Assembly: GCA_032622095.1 (NCBI GenBank)
Contig: CP136063.1
Coordinates: forward strand, 26,476,987-26,540,986
Length of the DNA: 64,000 nucleotides
Source of the DNA: Siphonodentalium dalli
Lineage: Eukaryota; Mollusca; Scaphopoda; Gadilida; Siphonodentaliidae
Reading direction: 5' to 3'
In this document: piece by piece, positions 22,390 to 32,147 of the stretch
Position numbering within the stretch: position 1 is the first letter of the stretch
Layout: each line of letters opens with the position of its first letter
Translations under genes and position numbers: made by a program
The notes under the pieces: generated by a model
What the model was told of the DNA's origin: nothing
What the model saw: the letters and a program-made list of their open reading frames with translations, nothing else
Database searches by the model: none

Positions 22390-22690
22390 AAGTTACATCA
22401 TCATCATCAATGTTTGGGGAGTAAGTCGCCATGACTTTTACCCCTTTCACATAATAACATACATGTATAGAATAACGTAAATGAATTAATTGTTTTAAAA
22501 TTATCCATGACGTTTAGTCGTACATATATTGCTCGTTATAACAGTTGTTATCGAATAACTCCTTGAATTGTTGAACCGATTCAGTGGAAACAATGTAATC
22601 TGATAAACTATTCCAGTTTGTAATCACTCTCTGGGAAAAGAAATATTTTCGCACATCATTGACTATTATGTTCTTTTGTTACAATTAGTG
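22390..22690 (-). pseudogene. 5'-truncated LINE: reverse-transcriptase ORF C-terminus with GAT-repeat tail
   Basis: On the minus strand, 22680 down to the TAA at 22514-22516 reads VRKYFFSQRVITNWNSL, then FKELFDNN and a stop. RKYFFSQRV..WNSL is the characteristic C-terminal signature of LINE reverse-transcriptase polyproteins. After the stop the minus strand ends in a short GAT repeat (plus-strand CATCATCATCA, 22389-22400), as expected for a LINE 3' tail. A stop upstream of the signature marks decay. It inserted in or was carried by element C. Confidence 0.75.
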
Positions 22691-25432
22691 TAAGTTAGTT
22701 AACAATGACTAATTGTAAGAAGAGCATGAGGGTCAGCTTATCATTTTCTTAATTGTAGTCATCTACTTCATGTTGTAAGCCTGCAAGTCACTTTTTAACA
22801 CATTACATGTTAGAGCTCAATGCACACTATTATTCAACACATATCTGTATCCCCCGAAAAAAATTTTTTTTTTTTTTTTTTTTTTTCCATTTTTTTTTTT
22901 CGTAAGTTTTTTTGTCATAAAATCAGGCATTGCAATAAAAAGGCCTAATGCGGCCCTTTTTATTCAATGCGGCGGTGCCTGAGAACCAAAACCTTTTTTT
23001 TTTTTGGCCTTAGTTATACATTTTATTCCCACGGACAATAAATCTTCAGGCGCAAATGTTTGTAAATTGCTTTACTATTTCACGCATGCGTACAATCGTA
23101 CGTCTTGGCGACAATATACTATTTACGCGCCGATTATGTTTGGCATATGAACAAAATATAGATTTGAACGAATATGAATATTTCTGCAATGATCGCCGTC
23201 CTGGCCTCCAAGACTAAAATCGGACTCAGTGTTAATAATGCATCGTCCCCGCTGGTTTCGACCAAATTCAGATAAATGGAGGATTTACTTTTCCCATTTT
23301 ATAAGAAAATTAGATTTCGGAAACACAAACAAAACAAAAAATTCCGCATGAGTGGAAACCGATATAGGAATCGGGTGCGTAAATCATTTGACGATATGTA
23401 AGATAGATGCTAACAACAAAACTATTACTCCACGGTGTTTTGCGTAATCCAGTAGCCGTAAGCAACTATAGCCGAGTTCAAAAACCGCCGACGTGATTAA
23501 ATGTGATGTACGTGTACATTTGTAATATGTTACATGTAAACCCGACATGTTCATATGTAATCCGATTGCATTATTATTCATTTATATTCATTACGTATAC
23601 ATAATTACGTGCAGTTTACAGGTATTCATTCAATACAAAAGTTATTCATAATCATTTACCTACCGTGTGACGCCTTGTTTCAGTCGTGTTCTCTCCGCGG
23701 TGGAGGGCCGTTAGCGGTAATTTGAACGCGGTTACGAAAAAAATAACGCGGTTTATGGCGGTAACGAACACCAATAACGCGGTGACCTGTGGTAACCAAC
23801 GGTAAAAATACCGTACCAGTACCGCGGGTCAACCGCCCTCTGTCGCGGTACAGAACGATAACAGCGGTAGTTTGGTGGTATCACCGCGGTAAGTACCGGC
23901 CCATAACCTCGTTAAACAGGTCGCTTACTGAGAGCATAGCTGTAGCTTGTTAAAGCCTTCTTTGTAATCCCTTTGATGCGATGATTACTGCTTTCAGTAC
24001 TTGGTTGTCATGCACGAGCGTGAAACCCAATGACCCAAATCAATGTATTTGTCGGTGCCATGGTGGCTTGTTCTTTGAAGTTGAGACGGCCATCTTTGAT
24101 AATCAACTTCAAATAATCAGCGCCTATCGCAACCATGTCTATTTCGGTGTGACGGAATTGATCTGAGTGATAACTGGTCAACGCGTTTGCAGGTGCACAG
24201 GACTCAACTACACTCAAGTGAGTTGTGAAGTGACATTATTAAGTTTTAAGTTAACAAGTCCAATATACTGGCATATAGTGCTTTAGTTAACAGTTGTTAC
24301 ATAATGTATTTAACAGAAATTCTGTAACACCTGTTTACTGAAGCACTATGTCAGTATACCTTTAAAGTTTATTTGTCAAATAATGTGATATTTTCCCCAA
24401 TTTCCTGCTGTTACAGATGTTATAACATTTTTTTGTAACCTTTGTGTGACTCTGTCTGAGATGAAGTTTGTTTCTCAAAATATCTTGCATTTCTTCATGT
24501 ATGCACGTTTGTGAAGTCAATCAGTGACAAGCACACTGGGCACGTTTGAAATTCAAACAACGATGTTCGATTGTAAGTAAAAACCAGTACGGCCGTAGAC
24601 CATACCATACAAATTTTAAAGGAACATTTTTACACAAAGCATATAGAATAATGCACCGGTTCCGGTTGTTGCACGCGCTCCCACCCCCCGGGGACACCGT
24701 AATCCGTGGCGCTTCGGTGATCGATGAGGTGTTTGTCACCACCGTTTAAATACATACATCAACTGGATGGTGATTTTATTATCATAATATATCACATACC
24801 AGAGACAAATTAATAACCTATTAACGTTCAGTGACATTAAGCCAAATAATCATGGCAAATAGTGTTAAATCACGTCTTGCTTTGCGTTCGAAAATGCAAA
24901 GTTGGTTACTCAAAACAAAATTATGTATGGGCACAAAACGGTAAATTTTGGAAGGGGTCCGACTAGGCGACTAGTAGTCGATTCCCTCTGGCGACTAGTC
25001 TATTCCTCAAAACCAAGAATCGTTTCAACACTACCTCAAAGACTTGAGACACAATAACCTTTGAGACATCCATATGTAAGGAATCCTTAAACAATATACC
25101 AGCATTCTCATGTGTTCCCATTAGCATTCTTGATACACAAGCGCAAATATAAAGAAGCACACACTCAGCTATTTGTAATGATTAAAGATAAATTTCCATA
25201 TCCAAACATTTCCAAATACCAATGTAATTTTCCCATTGTCTTTGATAGGGAAGACAGCTTCTCAAATGTTGTTAACGCTGTGTTTCCACTAATACCCGTG
25301 TTGGAACCACCTCATAAGATATCTGTATTGATGACTCCAAAAAGCTGGTTTAGACGAAATCACTACCGGTACAAAAAACAGGACAAGGTCGCCATGATGG
25401 TTACGTCGCCATGATTAAGGCCACCTCGCCAT

Positions 25433-26448
25433 TAGGCTTGCCACGATTATTCGATTAATCGACTAACCTTCGGCAGGTGCGGTAGTCTACGGTTATTTAC
25501 TTTCGTCGACTAATCGCCCGAGGGGGGGGGGGGGGGGGGGGGGTGGGTATGGTTGTGTAACTTGTGTATGTAAGCAGTACTTTTCATCGATGTCATGCCT
25601 GAAAGTAACTGTTAACTGCGTATGCAGCACAATTCTGTTGCGGCGTCCTCTGCGTTTGATGTTGCCGCCGACGTTTGGCGGTCATCTTCAAAGAATTGTG
25701 TGCGACATCGAAATGTTAATTATGTTTATTGTTTAACTGTGAATATTAATTTACTATTAGTGCTACTGTGCTAGATACATTTCCGAAGCGGTTGCCGGTT
25801 ACTTATATAATATAAACTATTAATTTGTTTCATTATTTCTTGCAATTCTTTATTGAAAATGTCCAGGTTATACACGGCAGTAATTGTGACTGCATCCCCG
25901 TCACCCAGGGTCCCCCATAAAAGCTGAAATATCTCCCACTGTCTACCTATGTCCTCGTTAACTTCATTGTATGTGCACACCTTTCGCCGCAATTTTACCG
26001 ATTAATGTGATGCACGTGACCTGCCGAAATACGTAGTGGCGTCTTGGGAGTCGCGTTCGAGATTAGCTTTACTTGAATTACTTCGTGCAATTTTGCACAG
26101 TTACTGTCACGTCGTGTATGCAGTTTGCTCTAACTTTGCCAGAAACATCGGCAATATGGGCACTTGGCAGTACTTAATAGTAAGGGCCTGTTAAAAACTA
26201 CATCGGGACGAATGAGATTATGAGGGCATGAGTATTCCTTGTATACGAAATAAAACAGTGTAAAACACGGAGCATCAACAGTTTATAACTGTCTTCAAAA
26301 TAGATGTAAAGAAGTCATCGTAATTTCGCATTTATCAATTGTTTACCTGGATGTAATACAGGGCGCATATATTACCGATTAATCGACTAACCGTCGATTA
26401 TAGCTGCCGATTAGTCGATTATGAAAACGCATAGTCGTGGCAACCCTA
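25433..26448. mobile_element. hAT element, 1016 bp, perfect 8-bp duplication
   Basis: CTCGCCAT at 25425-25432 and 26449-26456. Ends TAGGCTTGCCACGATTAT and, inverted, TAGGGTTGCCACGACTAT. Subterminal repeats of TTAATCGACTAA or GATTAGTCGA. Contains a ~19-G tract near 25524. Non-autonomous: no transposase-like frame. Confidence 0.92.
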
Positions 26449-26456
26449 CTCGCCAT

Positions 26457-27221
26457 AATGAAGGCTACCTCCAAGGATAATTTCGTTGAGTTCGAAAAAA
26501 CTTACCTCGAAATGGACATATGCTGTGATAGAATGACATAAAAGTTTGCACCTGGTTAGACCAACAATTTTTTTAATCCTCTTCCTGTGTTAGCAAATAC
26601 TCAGATATTTAATGTAATTTGAAAGCAGTTAGAGGGCTGGGAAGAAGTCTCCATTGGTGCTACAGGTATAGTCATATCTCTCGATTTCTTAATGATATTG
26701 TATGTTTATGAATATCAGAGGGGCCGTTTCTGACTTGGAAATATGGTACCAAGAGAAATATATGCATCGGGTGAATGCATAATAACACAAAGAAGGGGTC
26801 ACCCCACCCATAAGACAATAGAGAGGTGACTCTTGTAAAATTCCATGGGCGACGTCTCGAATACTGAGCCAGAAATTAGCTGAGAAAAACTGAGATTCAT
26901 TAGCCTGAAGTCCTGTCATTCGAGTTATCTCCCTGCATTGAAAATACTGATTTTTACTTCAATCTTGATGACAAAATGCATTGGCAACTCAACAAAAACA
27001 TAAATTCACAATTTATTACACCGGATAAGTTGATAATACAATGTTTTGGAGCTTCCTCTTTCAAATGGTATATAATATGGCACATATTTTATTTAAATTA
27101 ATCTGGGGGATCGAAAATTAAGTGGGCCTTTAAATATGTGAGCACTCAGGGAATGTTTCTTTGCACCTGTGACGTGTCAATAAGAAGTTATTTCAATATT
27201 TTCAGAATGAATCACCTGGAG
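26457..27221. other. AT-rich DNA, no gene seen
   Basis: No recognisable coding, repeat or RNA feature. The 76-aa minus frame 26689-26919 has no family features. Confidence 0.45.
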
Positions 27222-28350
27222 GATGCGTCTGCTTAGCGGAACAGAGAGGCATGAAGCAGCATGAAGAGGCATCCACATAGCGGAACAGAGAGGCATGAAG
27301 CAGCATGAAGAGGCATCCACATAGCGGAACAGAGAGGCATGAAGCAGCATGAAGAGGCATCCACATAGCGGAACAGAGAGGCATGAAGCAGCATGAAGAG
27401 GCATCCACATAGCGGAACAGAGAGGCATGAAGCAGCATGAAGAGGCATCCGCATAGCGGAACAGAGAGGCATGAAGCAGCATGAAGAGGCATCCACATAG
27501 CGGAACAGAGAGGCATGAAGCAGCATGAAGAGGCATCCACATAGCGGAACAGAGAGGCATGAAGCAGCATGAAGAGGCATCCACATAGCGGAACAGAGAG
27601 GCATGAAGCAGCATGAAGAGGCATCCACATAGCGGAACAGAGAGGCATGAAGCAGCATGAAGAGGCATCCGCATAGCGGAACAGAGAGGCATGAAGCAGC
27701 ATGAAGAGGCATCCGCATAGCGGAACAGAGAGGCATGAAGCAGCATGAAGAGGCATCCGCATAGCGGAACAGAGAGGCATGAAGCAGCATGAAGAGGCAT
27801 CCGCATAGCGGAACAGAGAGGCATGAAGCAGCATGAAGAGGCATCCGCATAGCGGAACAGAGAGGCATGAAGCAGCATGAAGAGGCATCCGCATAGCGGA
27901 ACAGAGAGGCATGAAGCAGCATGAAGAGGCATCCGCATAGCGGAACAGAGAGGCATGAAGCAGCCGGGCATCACCTGAAGAATGCGTCGGCTTAGCGGAA
28001 CAGAGAGGCATGAAGCAGCATGAAGAGGCATCCGCATAGCGGAACAGAGAGGCATGAAGCAGCCGGGCATCACCTGAAGAATGCGTCGGCTTAGCGGAAC
28101 AGAGAGGCATGAAGCAGCATGAAGAGGCATCCGCATAGCGGAACAGAGAGGCATGAAGCAGCATGAAGAGGCATCCGCATAGCGGAACAGAGAGGCATGA
28201 AGCAGCCGGGCATCACCTGAAGAATGCGTCGGCTTAGCGGAACAGAGAGGCATGAAGCAGCATGAAGAGGCATCCGCATAGCGGAACAGAGAGGCATGAA
28301 GCAGCATGAAGAGGCATCCGCATAGCGGAACAGAGAGGCATGAAGCAGCC
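27222..28350 (+). repeat. 44-bp minisatellite, ~24 copies, with variant units
   Basis: Unit GCGGAACAGAGAGGCATGAA then GCAGCATGAAGAGGCATCC(A/G)CATA. The first part of the array has CCACATA, later copies CCGCATA; three copies include a longer insert with CGGGCATCACCTGAAGAATG. As 44 is not a multiple of three, the minus strand is open in all three frames and yields 229-376-aa frames of a 44-residue repeat (MLLHASLFRYADASS); these are not genes. Confidence 0.97.
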
Positions 28351-29215
28351 GGCCATCATTAAAATAAATTATCTCTACTTCTGTTCTGTGGATAGCCTGA
28401 AGGATGCGTCTGCTTAGCGGAACAGAGAGGCATGAAGCAGCCGGCCATCATTAAAATAAATTATCTCTACTTCTGTTCTGTGGATAGCCTGAAGGATGCG
28501 TCTGCTTAGCGGAACAGAGAGGCATGAAGCAGCCGGCCATCATTAAAATAAATTATCTCTACTTCTGTTCTGTGGATAGCCTGAAGGATGCGTCTGCTTA
28601 GCGGAACAGAGAGGCATGAAGCAGCCGGCCATCATTAAAATAAATTATCTCTACTTCTGTTCTGTGGATAGCCTGAAGGATGCGTCTGCTTAGCGGAACA
28701 GAGAGGCATGAAGCAGCCGGCCATCATTAAAATAAATTATCTCTACTTCTGTTCTGTGGATAGCCTGAAGGATGCGTCTGCTTAGCGGAACAGAGAGGCA
28801 TGAAGCAGCCGGCCATCATTAAAATAAATTATCTCTACTTCTGTTCTGTGGATAGCCTGAAGGATGCGTCTGCTTAGCGGAACAGAGAGGCATGAAGCAG
28901 CCGGCCATCATTAAAATAAATTATCTCTACTTCTGTTCTGTGGATAGCCTGAAGGATGCGTCTGCTTAGCGGAACAGAGAGGCATGAAGCAGCCGGCCAT
29001 CATTAAAATAAATTATCTCTACTTCTGTTCTGTGGATAGCCTGAAGGATGCGTCTGCTTAGCGGAACAGAGAGGCATGAAGCAGCCGGGCATCATTAAAA
29101 TAAATTATCTCTACTTCTGTTCTGTGGATAGCCTGAAGGATGCGTCTGCTTAGCGGAACAGAGAGGCATGAAGCAGCCGGGCATCATTAAAATAAATTAT
29201 CTCTACTTCTGTTCC
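28351..29215 (+). repeat. 92-bp tandem repeat, ~9.5 near-identical copies
   Basis: Each unit joins exon-like text (GGCCATCATTAAAATAAAT then TATCTCTACTTCTGTTC) to the 44-bp array core (GCGGAACAGAGAGGCATGAA). Units start at 28351, 28443, 28535 and so on. The exon-like half translates as IIKINYLYFCSVD, the start of the coding fragment that appears intact at 29216 and 29841. Confidence 0.96.
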
Positions 29216-29336
29216 GTGGATAGAAACATTATTCCCATCCACAGTGAGGACTTTTTCAAAGCTGTGGAATTTGTTCTTGGAACATACTTTATTTTTAATT
29301 TATCGTATCCTCAGGAACTTACCACAATATACAACT
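29216..29336 (+). pseudogene. Degenerate exon copy 1 (unnamed metazoan family)
   Basis: Reads DRNIIPIHSEDFFKAVEFV then LGTYFIFNLSYPQELTTIYN and a stop. The pattern (acidic-hydrophobic helix, then LGTYFxFNLSYP) resembles an exon seen in multicopy, unnamed metazoan proteins; I do not have a name for it. It follows the last 92-bp unit without a break, showing that the array grew from this exon. Confidence 0.6.
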
Positions 29337-29383
29337 AGAGAGGGGGATGAAGCAGCCCGGTATCACCTGAAGGATGCGTCCGC

Positions 29384-29516
29384 ATGGCAGAAGAGAATGG
29401 CACGAAGCAGCCCGGTATCATGAAAATAAACGATCTCCTATTCTGTTGTGTCAATAGAAAACTCATTCCCATCCACAGTGAGAAGTTATTCAATATTTTC
29501 AAAATGGAATTACCTG
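29384..29516 (+). pseudogene. Degenerate exon copy 2, fused to the 24-bp repeat
   Basis: Reads MAEENGTKQPGIMKINDLLF then CCVNRKLIPIHSEKLFNIF, homologous to copies 1 and 3, and then runs in frame into the 24-bp array (as IAGQRCIR repeats) until 29794. The NGTKQPG segment is the coding ancestor of the ATGAAGCAGCC-type minisatellite core. The resulting 136-aa frame is unlikely to be a functional protein. Confidence 0.55.
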
Positions 29517-29825
29517 GAAGCTACATCCGCATAGCGGGACAGAGATGCATCTGCATAGCGGGACAGAGATGCATCCGCATAGCGGGACAGAGATGCATCC
29601 GCATAGCGGGACAGAGATGCATCCGCATAGCGGGACAGAGATGCATCCGCATAGCGGGACAGATGCATCCGCATAGCGGGACAGAGATGCATCCGCATAG
29701 CGGGACAGAGATGCATCCACATAGCGGGATAGAGAGGCATCCGCACAGCGGGACAGAGAGGCATCCGCATAGCGGGACAGAGGCATCCGCATAGCAAAAC
29801 AGAGGCATCCGCATGGCGGAACAGA
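29516..29825 (+). repeat. 24-bp minisatellite, ~12 copies
   Basis: Unit GCATAGCGGGACAGAGATGC ATCC with AGAGGC variants at the 3' end. Related in wording to the 44-bp unit (CATAGCGGAACAGAG), so the two arrays share an ancestor. Confidence 0.95.
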
Positions 29826-29840
29826 GAGGGATGAAGCAGC

Positions 29841-30047
29841 CTGGCATCATCAAAATCAATGATCTATACTTTTGTTGCGTCGATCGTAACATCATTCCCA
29901 TCGACAGTGAGGACCTATTCAAAGTTGTATAGTTTGTTCTAGGAAATACTTTGTTTTCAACTTATCTTACCCTCAAGAACTGACCACTATATACAACTTT
30001 TTTGAACAACTTCTCCGTCTTAAAGGCAGTAAGGGAAGACCATGTGT
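29841..30047 (+). pseudogene. Degenerate exon copy 3, longest
   Basis: Reads IIKINDLYFCCVDRNIIPID then SEDLFKVV, a TAG, FVLG, and after a one-base frameshift YFVFNLSYPQELTTIYNFF and EQLLRLKGSKGRP. It is the best guide to the ancestral exon (about 70 residues). One stop and one frameshift make it a pseudogene. Confidence 0.65.
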
Positions 30048-30224
30048 GACAGTACTTATAAACTTGATGTGAAACTGAATTGATAAGTTAGACACCTGCA
30101 TACCAAATTTCAATCAAATTGGATGATCATTACTGAAGTTATAACTCCGGATGCACAGATGTACAGACGGACGGGGCTGATTACAATTGTCCCCAAAAAA
30201 CAAATTCGGGGCCAACAAATAACA
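30048..30224. other. Decayed dispersed repeat
   Basis: CAAATTTCAATCAAATTGG and GAAGTTATAACTCC followed by GACGGACGG resemble the repeat block at 55550-56490. Confidence 0.4.
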
Positions 30225-30404
30225 ATCATATTACATTCTTTAACAGTTTTATAATTTTTTCTTACATTTTTAAACAATTTTTATAATATTATTCTACATT
30301 CTTTGACAATTTTATCATTTTTAATATGTGTTAAGCCCGACCTATGGTCGAATCGCATATATAAGAGAATGCATTGGCACGGGGCCGTTCTGTTGGGTAA
30401 AGGG
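30225..30404 (-). mobile_element. Truncated piggyBac-type MITE
   Basis: Carries one end (CCGTTCTGTTGGGTAAAGGG followed by TTAA at 30405-30408), half of one hairpin (30345-30380) and the AT-rich spacer, but lacks the other end and the second hairpin. Confidence 0.8.
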
Positions 30405-30519
30405 TTAAGGGAGAAATGAAGTTCATAGATAACACATTCGTATCCATCGTGACTTTAAAAATTCATACAATAATATTAGTTTCACCAATTTTCTGTTTGC
30501 ATAGTGAATTATGTAATAA

Positions 30520-32147
30520 ATGTCAATATGTAAAAGATGGGAGCCTTATGTGGCCGGTTGGCCATATGGGGAGCCTAACAGCGGGACATTGTATAACTCT
30601 GTGCTCATCTGGGGCGGAGATTACACGTTCAGGGACATCCCATGCACATACTCCTACCATTATATCTGTGAAATCATGACCAGGTAACAAGGTTCGCAGT
30701 ATCATTGATCAGTGCGAACATAATTATGTCTGTCAAGCAAGAGAGATGATGTCAAATCACACATATTCAGCAAAGAAGCTGTTGAAGGAAGATGAGGTGG
30801 TCGATATGAGGGAATCATATCAATCACGACTGTCAGATAGGAGCCTTATGTGGGCAGTTGGCCACATGGGGAGCCTAACAGCGAGACATTGTATAACTCT
30901 GTGGTCATCTGGGGCAGGATGCATGTCCAGGGACATCCCATGTACATACTCCTACCATTATATCAGCGAAATCATAACCGGGTATCAAGGTTCGCAGTAT
31001 CATTGATCAATGCGAACATAATGATGTCGGTCAAGTGAGAGAGATGATATCAAATCACACATATTCCGCAAAGAAGCTGTTGAAGGAAGATGAGGTGGTC
31101 GATATGAGGGAATCGTATCAATCACGACTGTCAGATAGGAGCCTTATGTGGGCAGTTGGCCACATGGGGAGCCTAACAGCGGGACATTGTATAACTCTGT
31201 GGTCATCTGGGGCGGGATGCATGTCCAGGGACATCCCATGCACATACTCCTTCCATTATATCAGCGAAATCATAACCGGGTATCAAGGTTCGCAGTATCA
31301 TTGATCAGTGCGAACATAATGATGTCCGTCAAGTGAGAGAGATGATATCAAATCACACATATTCCGCAAAGAAGCTGTTGAAGGAAGATGAGGTGGTCGA
31401 TATGAGGGAATCGTATCAATCACGACTGTCAAGATAGGAGTCTTATGTGGGCAGTTGGCCACATGGGGAGCCTAACAGCGGGACATTGTATAACTCTGTG
31501 GTCATCTGGGGCGGGATGCATGTCCAGGGACATCCCATGTACATACTCCTACCATTATATCAGCGAAATCATAACCGGGTATCAAGGTTCGCAGTATCAT
31601 TGATCAGTGCGAACATAATGATGTCGGTCAAGTGAGAGAGATGATATCAAATCACACATATTCTGCAAAGAAGCTGTTGAAGGAAGATGAGGTGGTCGAT
31701 ATGAGGGAATCGTATCAATCACGACTGTCAGATAGGAGCCTTATGTGGGCAGTTGGCCACATGGGGAGCCTAACAGCGGGACATTGTATAACTCTGTGGT
31801 CATCTGGGGCGGGATGCATGTCCAGGGACATCCCATGCACATACTCCTACCATTATATCAGCGAAATCATAACCGGATCAGTGCGAACATAATGATGTCT
31901 GTCAAGTGAGAGAGATGATATCAAATCACACATATTCCGCAAAGAAGCTGTTGAAGGAAGATGAGGTGGTCGATATGAGGGAATCGTATCAATCACGACT
32001 GTCAGATAGGAGCCTTATGTGGGCGGGTTAACAACATGGGGAGCCGAACAGCGGGACCTCGTATAACTCTGTGCTCATCTGGGGCGGAGATTACATGTTC
32101 AGGGACATCCCATGCACATACTCCTACCGTTATATCAGCGGAATAAC
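30520..32147 (+). repeat. ~299-bp tandem array of a C-type-lectin terminal exon, ~5.5 units
   Basis: GAGAGATGAT marks unit starts at 30741, 31039, 31337, 31636 and 31910 (spacings 298, 298, 299, 274). Each unit contains the lectin exon text (GGGGAGCCTAACAGCGGGAC, CATCCCATG, ACATACTCCTACC) plus about 150 bp of flank. Most inner units share GGCGGGATGCATG in place of GGCGGAGATTACATG, which removes the lectin frame, so they descend from one mutated unit. ORFs of 62-89 aa in these units are alternative frames. Confidence 0.93.
30538..30687 (+). pseudogene. C-type lectin domain, 3' half exon (first array copy, frame intact)
   Basis: Frame 30538-30687 reads WEPYVAGWPYGEPNSGTLYN, then VLIWGGDYTFRDIPC and YSYHYICEIMTR stop. 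This is the C-terminal half of a C-type lectin-like domain. GEPN carries the EPN motif linked to mannose-type calcium-dependent sugar binding, and W.GGDY.F.D.PC..S..YICE is the conserved end with two of the disulfide cysteines. The Cys normally before the WGG segment is replaced (YNSV), so the second disulfide is incomplete. The N-terminal half of the domain is not visible upstream. Probably an exon copy without a gene. Confidence 0.72.

Larger units (their letters stand above)
20829..23009. mobile_element. Harbinger-like element C, nested in B
   Basis: Ends GGCCAAAAAAAAAAAGAG then TTTTGGTTCTCGGGCA; the right end inverted reads GGCC, A-run, GGTTTTGGTTCTCAGGCA. Flanked by TTA at 20826-20828 and 23010-23012. 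Compare the 15350 element, whose ends also start GGCC followed by an A-run. It carries hAT element D and a LINE tail and has no recognisable transposase. Confidence 0.82.
19218..23925. mobile_element. Element B, inverted termini AGCGACCTG, nested in A
   Basis: Termini AGCGACCTGTTTTAACGAGG at the left match the reverse complement of the right end (AGCGACCTGTTTAACGAGG). Subterminal regions on both sides (19235-19430, 23690-23900) are crowded with TACCGCGGT or GCGGTA motifs. A TA lies outside each end (19216-19217, 23926-23927), so a TA duplication is possible. I cannot assign the superfamily. No transposase ORF seen. Confidence 0.72.
19022..25033. mobile_element. hAT element A, outermost of a four-deep nest
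   Basis: Perfect 8-bp duplication CCTCAAAG at 19014-19021 and 25034-25041. Ends TAGTGTTTAAACGATTAATC and, inverted, TAGTGTTGAAACGATTCTTG. The nearby copy at 18533-18600 shows the joined empty site (CCTCAAAGACT). Subterminal text repeats the motif CGATTAATCGACTAGTCG. Much of the 6.0 kb is later insertions; no hAT transposase remains. A relative lies at 50070-52994. Confidence 0.88.

Noticed and set aside
27177-28307. 376-, 320- and 229-aa minus-strand ORFs as protein-coding genes
   Set aside because: They are the same 44-bp minisatellite read in three frames, with no non-repetitive domain and no splice or promoter evidence.
29384-29794. 136-aa ORF (MAEENGTKQ...) as a functional gene
   Set aside because: The N-terminal part is a degenerate exon copy and the rest is the 24-bp repeat translated; neighbouring copies of the exon carry stops and shifts.
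30416-30687. Complete C-type lectin gene
   Set aside because: Only the C-terminal half of the domain is present; no signal peptide, no N-terminal domain half, and one conserved Cys is missing.
30746-31892. MREMISNHTYSAKKLL... and MGSWPHGEPNS... ORFs as separate small proteins
   Set aside because: They are tandem copies of one 299-bp unit; the first set is an alternative frame of the lectin exon and the second is the lectin frame broken by a deletion.
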